Both the position numbers and the translations under genes were made by a program. From the NCBI GenBank assembly GCA_936432065.2, contig OW386287.2, positions 92,113,688 to 92,177,687 on the forward strand: a stretch of DNA of 64,000 bases, in the 5' to 3' direction. Below are positions 38,273-49,395 of the stretch, piece after piece (the stretch's first letter is position 1; every line of letters begins with the position of its first letter). Under the pieces are notes generated by a model, which was given only the letters and a program-made list of their open reading frames with translations, made no database searches and was not told where the DNA came from. The DNA is from Rutpela maculata. Taxonomy: Eukaryota; Arthropoda; Insecta; Coleoptera; Cerambycidae.

Positions 38273-40858
38273 TTAACTATGTTGAAACCATTCAGGTGCT
38301 TTTAATTGACTACGTCGGCGCAAATCATATTTATTTGACCCCCCATTTACACTGGGTGAGCTATTTAATTCATTTTCAACTCTAGGAGTAAAAGATGAAG
38401 TTTGATCAGGCAAAATTTGATCTAAATGTTTTTTCCATAATAATCCATCAACAGTTTTTACTACATAAACTAAATCTGATTTCTTTTCTACTACAGTTGC
38501 AATCACCCATATTTTCTTTCTATTGTCCATTACTCTCACCTTATCACCTACTTGAAATATTTGACTTCTGTTACCTGAAAAATTTTTTACTTGCCTCTCT
38601 TGGTTTTTATAAACAACATTATTTGCTAAGGGGTTAAACAAATCGAATTTTGAGCGTAATTGCCTACCCAACAACAATTTAGCCGGAGTCTCATTAGTGG
38701 TAGAGTGGGGAGTGTTTCTATATTGAAAAAGTAACCTATTTAAAATAGTTTCTATATCTCTCATATTATTTTTGTTACGTTTTAAACAATTTTTTATCAA
38801 CTTTACAGCGTTTTCAGCTGCACCATTACTCCGCGGATGATACGGTGGTATGGTTGCATGCTCAACTCCATTTTTTTTAAGAAAATTTTGAAATTCTTCC
38901 GAAGTGAAAGGTGTTGCATTATCTGAAACGATTTTAAAAGGGATTCCAAAACGTGCAAAAGATTCACGTAATTTACAAATTGTTGCAGCTGAGGTGGTGC
39001 TTGACATTTTAAAACATTCCACCCATTTACTGTGAGCGTCAATTATTACTAGGAAATGAGTATTTGCAAAGGGGCCTAGAAAATCCAAATGTAACCTTGA
39101 CCACGGTTTGTCAGGCCACGACCATGGATATAAATGACTTTGAGTTGGTAAATTTTTATAAGCATTGCAAATTCCACAATTCTTAGTAATACTCTCAATA
39201 TCGTGATCTAATTTGGGCCACCATATATATGCTCTAGCTAGAGACTTTATCTTTACAATCCCCAGATGATTACTATGTAATTCGTTTAAAATTTGTTTTC
39301 TAAATTTTAAAGGTATTATAACGCGATATCCCCACATTAAACAACCATTTTCTATAGTTAGTTCCTGCTTTCTAGTGAAATATGGTTGTAACTCTCTATC
39401 ATGTTTGCTTAATTTAAGGGGCCAACCGTTTAAAACATATTTGACTACTTTACTAATAATTAAATCTTTTCGATTTTCAACTCTCAATTTATTTACTTCC
39501 AAAACAAAATTATCCTGTTGATTTATTAAATTTAAATATGATATTTCACCATCTTGTTTTTCAGGCTTCGCATTTCTTTTTTGTATTAAACGTAATAACG
39601 CGTCGGCCTCGTTTTTATCTGATTTTACGTACTTAATGTCAAATTTGAAACTAGATAAAAATAAAGCCCATCTTTGTAGACGACTTGCTGCCATTACTGG
39701 AATGCCTTTTTTATTGCCGAAAATTGACACAAGAGGTTTATGGTCAGTATTCAATATGAACGTACGCCCATAAAGGTACTGATAAAATTTTTTTATTCCC
39801 ACCACTATGGAATATGCCTCTTTGTCAATCTGGCTCCAATTTTTTTCACCCTTGTTTAATACTTTTAAGGCAAATGCTATCGGTCTTTCTGTTTTATCTG
39901 GAAAAATATGCGACAAAACAGCTCCTACTGCTACCGAACTGGCATCAACCGTTAATTTAATAGGCAACTCGCTATCATAATGCGTCAGAACTTGTGGCGA
40001 TACTAAAATATCTTTAATCTTAGTAAATGCATTTTGGCAGTCTACGTTAAAATTCCAAGGTACATTTTTTTTTAACAAATTATATAGAGGAAACATTAGA
40101 GTTGCTGCATTTGGAATAAACCTACAATAAAAATTAGCCATACCTAAAAATGACTTCAGTTCTGTAGTATTTTGTGGGAAAGGTACATTTTTAATTGCCA
40201 GCACTCTGTCTTCACTCTTATGCAATCCTTCAGAATCGATGACATGACCTAAGTACGTTACAGATTTTTGCATAAATTTACATTTTTCTTTTTTTACTTT
40301 TAGACCACATTCCGCTAATCTTTTCAGTACCTGCTCCAGCCGCATTAAATGCTCTGCTTCAGTTTCTCCAGTTATCAGAATATCGTCTAAGAAACACGCT
40401 ACACCCGGTATATTAATCAAAATCTGCTCCATTGTTTTCTGAAAAAAACTAGGGGCACTATTTATACCAAACGGTAATCGCGTATAAGAAAACATACCTT
40501 TGTGTGTGGTTATAGTGGTAATTTTTTTACTTTCCTCATCTAATAAAATCTGTTGATAAGCATCAGAAAGGTCAATTTTGGAAAACATTTTTCCATTTTT
40601 TAATTTTCCAAAAATATATTCGATTCGAGGAAGAGGGTACTGAGTTGTTTCTAACAACGGATTAACTGAAATTCTATAATCACCACAAATTCTGACCGAA
40701 CCATTCGGTTTTAAAATTGGCACAATTGGTGTGCCCCAATCCGAGTATTCAACCGGTTCTAAAACTTTTAAGTTAACTAGTCTTTCTAATTCATTTTCTA
40801 CTTTAACTTTTAACGAAAAAGGTACTGGACGAGGTTTAAAAAATTTAGGTGTGACTCC
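38273..40858 (-). CDS. pol: gypsy Pol: RT, RNase H, integrase
   Basis: The frame continues directly from Gag-protease after a UAG; the first Met is at 40723. RT shows FSKIDLSDAYQQI, LPFGINSAPSFFQ and the catalytic CFLDDILI. RNase H has LTVDASSVAVGAVL and LNTDHKPL. Integrase has the HHCC finger (LHSNHLGI ... CGICNAYK), then HLDFLGPF, IVSDNATPF and YHPRSNGAAENAV, consistent with a D,D-35-E core, and a C-terminal GPY/F-like module (KVRVMDNRKKIWVIATVVEK). About 860 codons, no further stops. All catalytic residues that can be checked are present. Confidence 0.93.
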   Translation of the reverse strand, partial: GVTPKFFKPRPVPFSLKVKVENELERLVNLKVLEPVEYSDWGTPIVPILKPNGSVRICGDYRISVNPLLETTQYPLPRIEYIFGKLKNGKMFSKIDLSDAYQQILLDEESKKITTITTHKGMFSYTRLPFGINSAPSFFQKTMEQILINIPGVACFLDDILITGETEAEHLMRLEQVLKRLAECGLKVKKEKCKFMQKSVTYLGHVIDSEGLHKSEDRVLAIKNVPFPQNTTELKSFLGMANFYCRFIPNAATLMFPLYNLLKKNVPWNFNVDCQNAFTKIKDILVSPQVLTHYDSELPIKLTVDASSVAVGAVLSHIFPDKTERPIAFALKVLNKGEKNWSQIDKEAYSIVVGIKKFYQYLYGRTFILNTDHKPLVSIFGNKKGIPVMAASRLQRWALFLSSFKFDIKYVKSDKNEADALLRLIQKRNAKPEKQDGEISYLNLINQQDNFVLEVNKLRVENRKDLIISKVVKYVLNGWPLKLSKHDRELQPYFTRKQELTIENGCLMWGYRVIIPLKFRKQILNELHSNHLGIVKIKSLARAYIWWPKLDHDIESITKNCGICNAYKNLPTQSHLYPWSWPDKPWSRLHLDFLGPFANTHFLVIIDAHSKWVECFKMSSTTSAATICKLRESFARFGIPFKIVSDNATPFTSEEFQNFLKKNGVEHATIPPYHPRSNGAAENAVKLIKNCLKRNKNNMRDIETILNRLLFQYRNTPHSTTNETPAKLLLGRQLRSKFDLFNPLANNVVYKNQERQVKNFSGNRSQIFQVGDKVRVMDNRKKIWVIATVVEKKSDLVYVVKTVDGLLWKKHLDQILPDQTSSFTPRVENELNSSPSVNGGSNKYDLRRRSQLKAPEWFQHS

Positions 40859-42190
40859 CTACTTTAGCTTCAAAGATAGTTTACTCTTATTAAAAGTACC
40901 TATTTCTGGTTTGAAAATTTCTTCATATTTTTTTAATAGGGGTTTCACTAAAATGTTTTCATCTAATTTATTTATATTCGTTAAACCCAAATGTAATTGT
41001 TTTAGCCCAATTCTACCTAATAGAGGTAATCCCCCATTTTGTATGACATAAAGTTCCAAATTAACCTTTTTATTTTCATACTTAGCATTTAAATAAATTT
41101 TGCCTATAGGTTTGAAAGTGCGGCCGACGTAATCTTTAAAACATAAATCATTTTTTATCAAAGGAACCTGTTGAAAATGCCGTAAATATAATTTTTCAGA
41201 TATAACATTATGTTTTGCCCCAGTATCAGCCTCGAAATCTAATGGAATATTTCCTACTATTAATTTTACAAAAATTGGTTTACAATCATTTTGAAATTCA
41301 ATATTATTTATTTCTTCAATACAAAATAAATTATTATCATCAATGTCACTCTGAATACTACAATCGGAAGTTTCTGAAAGATAATGTGACTTTTTTTGTT
41401 TGGATGATAAAAATCTATTTTTTGTTTCTGATCTGTTTTTTTGTGAACAAACAGGTGCTAAATGGCCTGGAATTTTACAGATATTACAAACATAATTCTT
41501 AAACCTGCATTCCGCCGAAACGTGATTATTTCTGCCACAGACACTACACTTTTTACCAACCTTTGCACTTTTTCTTTTACCACCACTTCCCTCGATGTTT
41601 CTATTATTTCCTTTGATGCGGTGAATTTCGGAAGATGAACAGGGAACTTCCGATTTTTCTTTCATCACGGCTTCTTTACTTTGAGCTAGTTCCAACAATC
41701 TCGGAAATTTTGCATGACTGGAAGTAGCATTTTCTTCTTTCAACCTGTCCTTAATTTTACCGTCAGACATTCCAACTACAAATATGTCACGCATGACGGT
41801 TTCCAGCATTTCTTGAGAAAAAGAACATTTATTTGCCAAGCTGCGTACTCTAGCTGCCCACTCACTAACACTTTCCACATTTTCTTGGCTTGCATGATAA
41901 AGTTTTTCACGGGCTGTGAACAGCGATTGCACTGGAGCGCAGTGAATATTTAATTCCTCTAACAAGTCATCTAATTTTTCGGTATCCGGTTCCTTAGGTA
42001 CACACAAATTTCGTAATAATATATACGTTTCATCACTTAGGGAACTTATCAAAATGGCGCGCTTTACATCGTGGTCGGTAATTCCATTCACCACGAACCA
42101 TTGTTGCAGTTTTATTTTGAAAACTGAAAAGTCATTATTCAAGTAATTAAATTCACCTATTTTTCCAATCACCGATTTACTCGTCGCCAT
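40859..42190 (-). CDS. gag: gypsy Gag-protease
   Basis: A 443-codon frame starting ATGGCGACG at 42190. Capsid-like helical region with FTAREKLYHASQENVESVSE; two zinc knuckles CSVCGRNNHVSAEC and CNICKIPGHLAPVC; then aspartic protease with LDFEADTGAKHNVIS (DTGA) and PLLGRIGLKQL. The frame ends at UAG (40859-40861) just before the conserved RT N-terminal region, in the same frame as pol. The stop context is AAG UAG GGA. Either a recent nonsense change or a programmed readthrough site. Confidence 0.9.
   Translation of the reverse strand: MATSKSVIGKIGEFNYLNNDFSVFKIKLQQWFVVNGITDHDVKRAILISSLSDETYILLRNLCVPKEPDTEKLDDLLEELNIHCAPVQSLFTAREKLYHASQENVESVSEWAARVRSLANKCSFSQEMLETVMRDIFVVGMSDGKIKDRLKEENATSSHAKFPRLLELAQSKEAVMKEKSEVPCSSSEIHRIKGNNRNIEGSGGKRKSAKVGKKCSVCGRNNHVSAECRFKNYVCNICKIPGHLAPVCSQKNRSETKNRFLSSKQKKSHYLSETSDCSIQSDIDDNNLFCIEEINNIEFQNDCKPIFVKLIVGNIPLDFEADTGAKHNVISEKLYLRHFQQVPLIKNDLCFKDYVGRTFKPIGKIYLNAKYENKKVNLELYVIQNGGLPLLGRIGLKQLHLGLTNINKLDENILVKPLLKKYEEIFKPEIGTFNKSKLSLKLK
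42180..42189 (-). promoter_or_regulatory. Primer-binding site overlapping Gag start
   Basis: One base after the 5' LTR end lies TGGCGACGAG, complementary to a tRNA 3' end ...CTCGTCGCCA. This is what is expected of tRNA-Ser(GCU), whose 5' end is typically GACGAGG. The Gag ATG starts at 42190 and shares the TGGCGACG bases. tRNA identity is inferred from memory of insect tRNAs. Confidence 0.65.
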
Positions 42191-42373
42191 TGTAATATAT
42201 TAAGGTAATTAAACACACGTTCCCAAATAAACGTTTATTCTTCTTGAATGACAAAACATGAATGGCCTCCTGATATAAATATGTACACAAAAAAACGGTT
42301 AACAAAAACTTACTATTTAAACATGCGCCGGTCTATATACCAGGCGGCAATATATTTAATTGAATACATTACA
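42191..42373 (-). repeat. 5' LTR of gypsy element
   Basis: 183 bp, matching the 3' LTR with no difference seen by eye. It would supply the promoter; the Gag ATG follows its last base directly. Confidence 0.93.
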
Positions 42374-43270
42374 GGAATGAAATAAAAGCAATACATGATA
42401 ATAACATGGATATACTAAGAATATTAACTCAATTAGGGACAGAAAGTGCTAATACCAGTAAGACAATAATAAGAATTCCGAACATAAAAAATCATCTTTG
42501 GCTAGTCCAGATAAGACGTCAGCTTCTGACGCTTTTTCCTATAAAGCTGCACTCACTAGCACTAGAATTTATACCGCAAATACTAAAAAGAACTTAAATT
42601 TAAATAAAAAAACACCACATATCAGCACAACTCATACAATACCTGTTCGTAAAAATATTACTGATAATAATACCGATGCACCTGTTATAAAATACAATTT
42701 TCAGCCTGCTGAAGTAAATAATGCTATCTTACAGGCACAAACGGCCTCAAAAATGCAAGAGCTGCAGAAACTGGGTGACTCAGCACAACCTGGAACAATA
42801 GAAATAGATTTTAAAGAAGTAAAAAATCGACGACAAAGAAGAACAGCAAAAATCTGAACTGGCGAAGCTAACATAGAAGACGACTTAGAAGTGCGATTTG
42901 AAGGAAGGCAAGAACCAGAAAAAGATGGAAAAAAAATATGGATATTTTTGTCAAAAGTAAAGGACCATGTAAAGGACCATCATTGTATGATAAAAAAGTT
43001 TATATCAAAAAAAGCAAAAGCTGAGGAAGAAAATATATCTGTGAAACCAATCAAAACATATTATCAAGTGAAGGATAACAAGTGTCTTTTAGTTGGTGTT
43101 GACCAAACATTGAAAGACACAGTATACTATGAAAATTTCTGGCCCAGAGGAGTAACCTTTGATCGCTTTGATTTCCGTAAAGGTCAACGTTTTTTAGATA
43201 ATCCACACATCCGCAGACGCAACAATGTAAGCAGTGAATCCACCAGTGATGATTTTTTATCTTCAGTGAT

Positions 43271-45740
43271 AAACCCATAACCGTACTGCATTTTAATATA
43301 CAGGGACTGGGGGATAAATGTGATATGCTTGGTATACACCTGACTGAGCATAGTATAGATGTTGCCTGCGTAACAGAGCATTGGTGTCGGAAAGCCGATA
43401 TGGAGTATTCAACTATCCAAGGATATAAACTAGTATCTAGTTATTGCCGTACATCCTTAGGAAGGGGAGGAGTGTGCCTTTTTGCAAGAGATGGTTTCGA
43501 CTTAACTACGCTACAGCTAAATTACTCAGTAGAACAACATTTTGAAATGTGTGCAGGTGTCATTCACTCTAATAATGGTTTAAAAACATACATTATTGTA
43601 GTATATAGGGATTCCTGATAGTAATTTTGAGGTATTCATTCACAAGTTAGAGGTATTGTTGCACTAAATATATAACCCAAAATATCAATATATTATTTGT
43701 GGTGATGTAAATATTAATTTCCTTATAAATTCTCACAGAAAAGAAACTCTTATACATCTTTTTGCCGCACATAGTATCATACACCATATAAATGTACCGA
43801 CTAGAATAACAGAATCTACTATAACTTGCATAGATAATATCTTCTCAAATTGTGAGGTAACTAAATCGGAGGTACACAACTCTTATTTATCAGATCACAC
43901 ATATCAGATTTGTACTTTCATATTAGATACAAGCAAATCATATAATGTTCGTAATATCTATAGTCGAAATTTCAGTGCAAATAATATTCAGATGTTTATA
44001 GACATTCTTAATGCAGAAAGCTGGAATGAAATGTACATGGCTGAAATTTTTTTAAACAAATTTGACTGCTTTTATGAAAAATTTTGTTTTATGGTAATGT
44101 AACGAATAAACAAATACAATTAAAGCTAAATGATAAAGACAACCCAATAACTGATACAACAGAAATTGTTAATATATTTAGCGGCTTCTTTGGCAGCTTA
44201 ACAAATGACTGTCCTAAACCTAATAATCAAAACGCTAAAATAGTAAATCATGAACACAATTTTTATCTGTCCCCAACGACACCAGAGGAAATAAATGATA
44301 TTATTTTAAAAACAGCATCCAAACCAGCTGCAGGTTTAGATGATATAAGAGGCAACATTTTGAAAACAGTAAGAAGTTGCATAATTGGTCCATTATTGTA
44401 TCTTATAAACGAATCATTCTGTTCGGGTGTTTTTCCACAAACATTAAAAATTTCAAAATGTATTCCAGTATATAAAAATAAGGGAGGTCAGCAACTATAG
44501 ATTAATTCATTTGCAGAGTCAGTTTGCAAAAATCTTTGAAGCAGCTTATGCGAATAGACTAACTAACTTTGTCGACAAATATAAAATAATTCCAACAGCT
44601 CAGAATGCCTTTAGACGTGGTAAATCCACCGATTCTGCTGTCTTTGACTGTCTGCACTCGATATACAATTCATTAAATGAAAAAGAGCATACGTTAGCTT
44701 TATTCTATGATCTAAGTTGGGCATTTGACACCGTTGATCATCAGCTGCTTCTAGATAAATTATATGGAATTGGTGTAAGAGGAATATGTCATCAATGGGC
44801 CACCTCATACCTAAATAACAGAAAACAAATCGTAACAATACAAGGAATTGAATCACAAACTACAAATAACGAGTTCCACAAGGCTCAATTCTTGGACCCT
44901 TATTTTTTATAATATTCACCAGTGATATCACAGATAATGTCCAAGTTCCGATAGAATGATTCTTTATGCAGATGACACAAACATTCTTATGAGCCAAGCA
45001 AATATTAACACATTTGTTGAAAAATCCAATGTAGCCTCCACTGAACTCTCGCAATGGTGCAGTGATAACGGCCTTCTACTAAACATAACAAAAACACACT
45101 ATATGCAGTTCCTGCCAAAAAATGTTAATCCGGACTTTAGCCTGTTGATTAGATCATGCAATAAATCTATACAGAAGACTGATAATATTAGGTTCTTGGG
45201 AATAACAATTGATCACAAGCTTACTTGGGAAGAACATATTTCTGCTGTTTGTTTAAAACTTAGCAAAGCTAATTATATAATACTTCACCTTAGGAAAACA
45301 GTGTGTGAGTCGGTATTAAAAACACTATATTATGGACTGGTTCAATCTACATTACAATATGGCTTGCTCTTTTGGGGTGCCTCGGCACATTTAAATAAAG
45401 CATTTGTTATTCAAAAAAGGATAGTAAGACATATGGCAGGCGTACCACCCTTAAACAGTTGCAAACCATTATTTCAAGATTTTAAAATACTGACATTACC
45501 GTGCTTATATATATATATATATTCCAGCTTATAATGCACACAAGAACGAATATACATAGCTACAGCAAAAACCATGATATTCATAATTATAATACAAGAA
45601 ACTGTAGTATGATACATCAACCTTTTGCAAGACTAAATACGACTCAGAATGACCCTGTATATATGGGCATTAAATGCTATAAAATAAATTTATTTAAAAT
45701 ACTGTTGCTATTTGCAAAAATAAATTATTCATATTTCTAA
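43271..45740 (+). pseudogene. CR1-like ORF2 (AP-endonuclease + RT), broken
   Basis: The endonuclease begins VLHFNIQGLGDKCDML with VTEHW and, after frame breaks near 43620-43680, IICGDVNINF and LSDHTYQ. RT follows in separate frames: PAAGLDDIRGNIL and ISKCIPVYKNKG (44084-44500), ALFYDLSWAFDTVDH (44511-44912), VPQGSILGPLFF just beyond a frameshift near 44880, and MILYADDTNILM (44956). The C-terminal part (FVIQKRIVRHMAGV; YNTRN) ends by 45740. All RT motifs are present but split by at least four lesions. Confidence 0.75.
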
Positions 45741-46915
45741 CAGAGAGTCTTTTACTCGGTGGATGAGTTCCTAAACTATCAATTTTAATCTGTGATTATG
45801 TCTCAATGTTTGTCTCAATTACAAATTTTTTTTTCTCGTGTATTGTCAATTTTATTTATAATTACTTAAAATGTATTTTACTTCTCATTGTATTGACTAG
45901 TCAGATAAGTTAAATTTATATTTGTATAAACATAGTGTAACTTTATTGATGAATAAATGATTTGATTTGAATTTGAATAATATAATTGTATGCACTTATT
46001 TAGTATCAAAATGAAGCTTGCACCATCACGAATCAGATTTCACCATAAAGTAGACTATCAATATACCTAATGGAAAGTTAGAAGAAAAACTTCCTGGAAA
46101 CTTTCGGAGTTTTCAAAACGGAAAGTTTCCAGGAAGTTTTCCTTCTAACTTTCCATTGGGTATATTGATAAGCTGTTTTATGATGAATCTGATTCGTGAT
46201 GATGCAAGCTTCATTTTGATACCAAATAAGTCCATACAATTATATTATTTACATGACTTTTACAGACTTTTATTAAATATGGAAAGTTTCCTCGGCACAT
46301 CTCTGCATAATGTATAAAATTATCCAGAGACGTTACTGAATGGGTGAATCCAGCGAAATAGTAAAAAATGATGTCTATACACTTCAAGAAATAAAATATG
46401 GAAATTTGATTAAATTATTGTATCAGCATGCTCTAGGGAGGAGGTATGTTTGATTCTCACTTAAGATTGAGATCGTTATTAGGTTTTAAGGTTTTTATTT
46501 AAAAAAATTAAAAATGCATGTCCATGGAGATGATCAGTTGTCCATGCATGGAGTTATAATTGGTCTTAATTTTGTAAAACATTATTGGAAAAAATAAAAA
46601 GTCTCTTTCGAAAAATATAATAAAAAGACTTTATTCTTCTATACAAAAATAACTCTATATATGAGATCAGATATCTTCAAGACAAGGGAACAAATACCAA
46701 ATAATACTGAACAGAACTTTGAAATTCTACCCAAAGGCTTTTAACATCAAGCACTGAGCAAAATAAAAACGAAAACAAAAAATAATCACTTCATTTAACA
46801 TTATTGAACCCATTGAAGTTTGCATCTGCAAATTTAAACTTATTTCTTCTTAAAGACTTTGGCATAGGTAGCAGTCTTTTAAATTATTAATAATTTCTTT
46901 ATCCTCTATTTCTGG

Positions 46916-49395
46916 TCATATGAAAACATAATTTTCTTTCCTTGATGTAATTCTCTTCATAAAATTAACTTTAATAGTTTCATCCTTTTTAATACTTTCA
47001 ATTTGGCCAACATAAAAAACATTAGAATTCTGAGGATATTCTACTAATACAAATTTACCAGGCTCTGTGACATCTGGGATTTCTTCATTATCCCCATCTG
47101 ATTCGTCATCAGAATAGATATCTGAATATCTCCAACGATTGTTATTATTAATTTCGGAAAAAGAGGGTTTTATATCACCCAAGTGATAATGATTACAATG
47201 ATTTGGAGGTTTGCAAGTTAGGCAGCTGAGTCGTCTAATATGAATCGTATTACCATATTCAAGTGCCCATACTATTTGTCTGGCTTTCATAGTACCTTTG
47301 AAAGGCTTAATAACAAGAGGTAGCTCATCATTTAAAGCTTCAATGTCGTCTTCTTTTATTATTTTAAAGGTTATGCCCAGGCAGTTTTGTTCCAATTGTG
47401 AAACTAAACTCTCCAAATCTGGTATGTCTGCTCCCTGAGCTACTAATCTATCAGCAATTCTTTTTACACAGCCCTCGACACCATCAGGGGCTCCTTTTCC
47501 ATGACCACTCTCTGTAAAATTCCAAGTCATGTGCTGCGCCCTTAATAATTTAACAAACTCTATTCTAAATATGTAGGACATAGTTTTATTTTTATATTGT
47601 TTGCTAGGTCCGTCGCTCACAAAGTGAATATTGTCCAAATGGGGAAAACTATTTATAATTTCCGCAAAGAGTGGCTTTAGATGTGCCAAAATACCAACTG
47701 GATCATGCCTTAAATTCTTAGACAGACTGCAAAAGCAATGCGAATATAGGTCTCCATTCTCAGACCTGTTATACCACACTACAGTATGGAGAGAAATCTG
47801 AGATTTTGCTCCACCAAAATGGGCACTCTGTACTTCTCTGAAATATTTACAGGAGTAATTCTCAGAGAAATCCATATGTACCAAGATATCCCTTTCACCT
47901 AAATGAGATTTTATGTAATTTATGGATTCATACTGGTGTTTCATTCTAGCAATGTGCTTCATGTAATGAGGCAGATTTTTTTCCAGTTATTTTACTAAGT
48001 GGGACTTGTGCAAGGAATTACCTCCTTGACACTTTTCTTGCAGGTTTTTTCTTTACCTTTTATGTTGAGCGTTTCACTTTTATTAATCCACTTTTTATAT
48101 GAGGTGTTTTCATCTGCATTAAAATCGCCATAGGTTACAGTTCTGGTTTTACAATTTTTGCAAACTCTTTCCAGACAATGTTCTGTTGCTGGCTGACAAC
48201 ATAAAGTTTTTGTCAAATCGTCCGGATTGGTCTGCGTCATTATTCCCAGGATTTTCATTTTTAATATTAAAAGTCTCATGTTTTCATGAGCAACACAAAG
48301 GCAAGTCTCCCTTAATGACGCTTTTGGTATTAGGACCCAAAATGGCCTATATTGACAAAAACCCACATAGGAGACTTTAAAGCGTTTCTCCTGCTGGGAA
48401 AACTTCTTATATAAGTTTTTCATGGTATCACTTAGAAATCTTTTTTGTTTTTTTAATTTATGAAATGTGATAGAATCTTTTTTACCTGGAGCCACACTGC
48501 TGTTTTCGTCTTTTTGGTAAAAGTGTTCAATTGAATGCCTAATCTCTTTAGCGATGTCAGCTCTTTTATTAGATGTCAGTCCTTTTCGAGAGAATAATTT
48601 ATATGATCCAATATTTCTCATTTTATTAAAACATCTATACTTTTTTACAATATTTCCTGAGACACATCTTACAAATTCTTGTTTTTCTTTGTGACTTACT
48701 CTCGCTTTAAAATTTGTTTCTAGTTGTGTTTTTAATGCCTCGGCGAAGACCAACTTTTTTTTAACTTCCGACGATACATTTTCACCCTTTAATTCTCTCT
48801 CCACATTTGACCGCGGACTAATTTTTTTCCTCTGCTCTTTTAAACGTTCATTTTTTAATCTGTAAAACCGCATTTTGTATTTAAATTTTTTTTTCTTCAC
48901 TCTTTCTAATTCTTTCTTCACTTTTTCTAACTCTCTCTTGGTTTTCGATCTGTTCCTTAGTATCCTTTTTCTTCCACATTCTTTTCGCGATGAAGATGAA
49001 GTATTCGTGTTTCTTGAGGTAAAAGGAGTATCGTTTCTAGATATAGAAGTGTCTTTATCTTCAGCCAGATCATCTGCTGCTGGACTTAAAGGAGGAGTCT
49101 CATTTTCCATATAGGTTAATAGCTTTTTATTTTTTATTAATTTATTTCTATATTTTGCAGAAGCTTCCTTCCAGCGACGTCTTATGGCTCTTGCACTTCT
49201 TCCGGATACCGCAGCTATAGGTTTAAGTTTTCCTTCTTCTTTATGCTTCCGATAACTCCGCCTTTCTTCTATTTTGGCTTGTTCATAAAGTTCAGGGTTT
49301 TCCTTTAACTTTTCTCGTCTTCTTCGTTCACAATCACGTTTCTGTTTACGTCTTTTTTCTCTCTGTTGATTATTAACCATTTTTTTCCAAAACAA
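46916..49395 (-). pseudogene. DDE-type transposase, frameshifted
   Basis: The 5' frame (49395-47995, 466 aa) has a very basic N-terminus (EKRRKQKRDCERRRREKLKE) and a later Cys-rich region (CCQPATEHCLERVCKNCK). The 3' frame (47962-46916, 348 aa) contains candidate catalytic motifs LVHMDFSENYSCKY (D), HFVSDGPSKQYKN (D) and TESGHGKGAPDGVEG (E), then a CLTCKPPNHCNHYH Cys/His cluster. Between the frames is a frameshift near 48000 plus one stop (47987). The 33-bp gap is too short for an intron. Catalytic residues are intact, so the loss is recent. The superfamily call rests on the TSD and gene layout. Confidence 0.7.

Larger units (their letters stand above)
37710..42373 (-). mobile_element. Ty3/gypsy LTR retrotransposon, young
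   Basis: A 4664-bp minus-strand element with two 183-bp LTRs that look identical, TG...CA ends with inverted TGTAAT/ATTACA, and a perfect 5-bp target duplication GGAAT (37705-37709, 42374-42378). Gag-protease and pol fill the interior. Short LTRs and a serine-tRNA-type primer site are reminiscent of the Mag lineage, but the lineage was not tested. No env. Confidence 0.93.
37286..43280 (+). pseudogene. CR1-like ORF1 (PHD finger), interrupted by gypsy insertion
   Basis: The N-terminal part 37286-37703 has a Cys-rich finger (ICDRCSNGHCKGC ... RYYCPDC) followed by a predicted coiled coil (LTLNEQLTEENFRLKHELKN). The gypsy element splits it at the GGAAT target. Downstream, 42379-42857 and 42891-43280 continue in shifted frames (DNNMDILRIL; FQPAEVNNAILQAQ; YYENFWPRGVTFDRF), the last resembling the C-terminal domain of such ORF1 proteins. 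At least two frameshifts exist besides the insertion. Non-functional. Confidence 0.65.
36910..45975 (+). mobile_element. Decayed CR1-like non-LTR retrotransposon
   Basis: This is about 4.4 kb without the nested gypsy element. It has a 5' region, ORF1 with a PHD-like finger, ORF2 with AP-endonuclease and RT, and a 3' tail ending AAATGATTTGATTTGAATTT. PHD-type ORF1 proteins are known from CR1-group elements. The boundaries are inferred from restoring the host MITE palindrome; no target duplication is obvious. Confidence 0.75.
36855..46305. mobile_element. Palindromic hAT-type MITE, split by nested retrotransposons
   Basis: The left end CAGAGATGTGCCGAGGAA (36855-36909) matches the inverted right end (46250-46305), a TIR of about 55 bp. 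The flanks CATAATAT (36847-36854) and CATAATGT (46306-46313) agree in 7 of 8, a hAT-type duplication. Between the TIRs on the right, 45976-46249 is a strong palindrome with arms of about 130 bp. Removing 36910-45975 joins the left TIR to the palindrome exactly as the right side predicts, giving a foldback element of about 385 bp. Confidence 0.78.

Noticed and set aside
47960..47997. Gap between the two transposase frames as an intron
   Set aside because: Only about 33 bp with no convincing splice sites; a frameshift plus stop explains it better.
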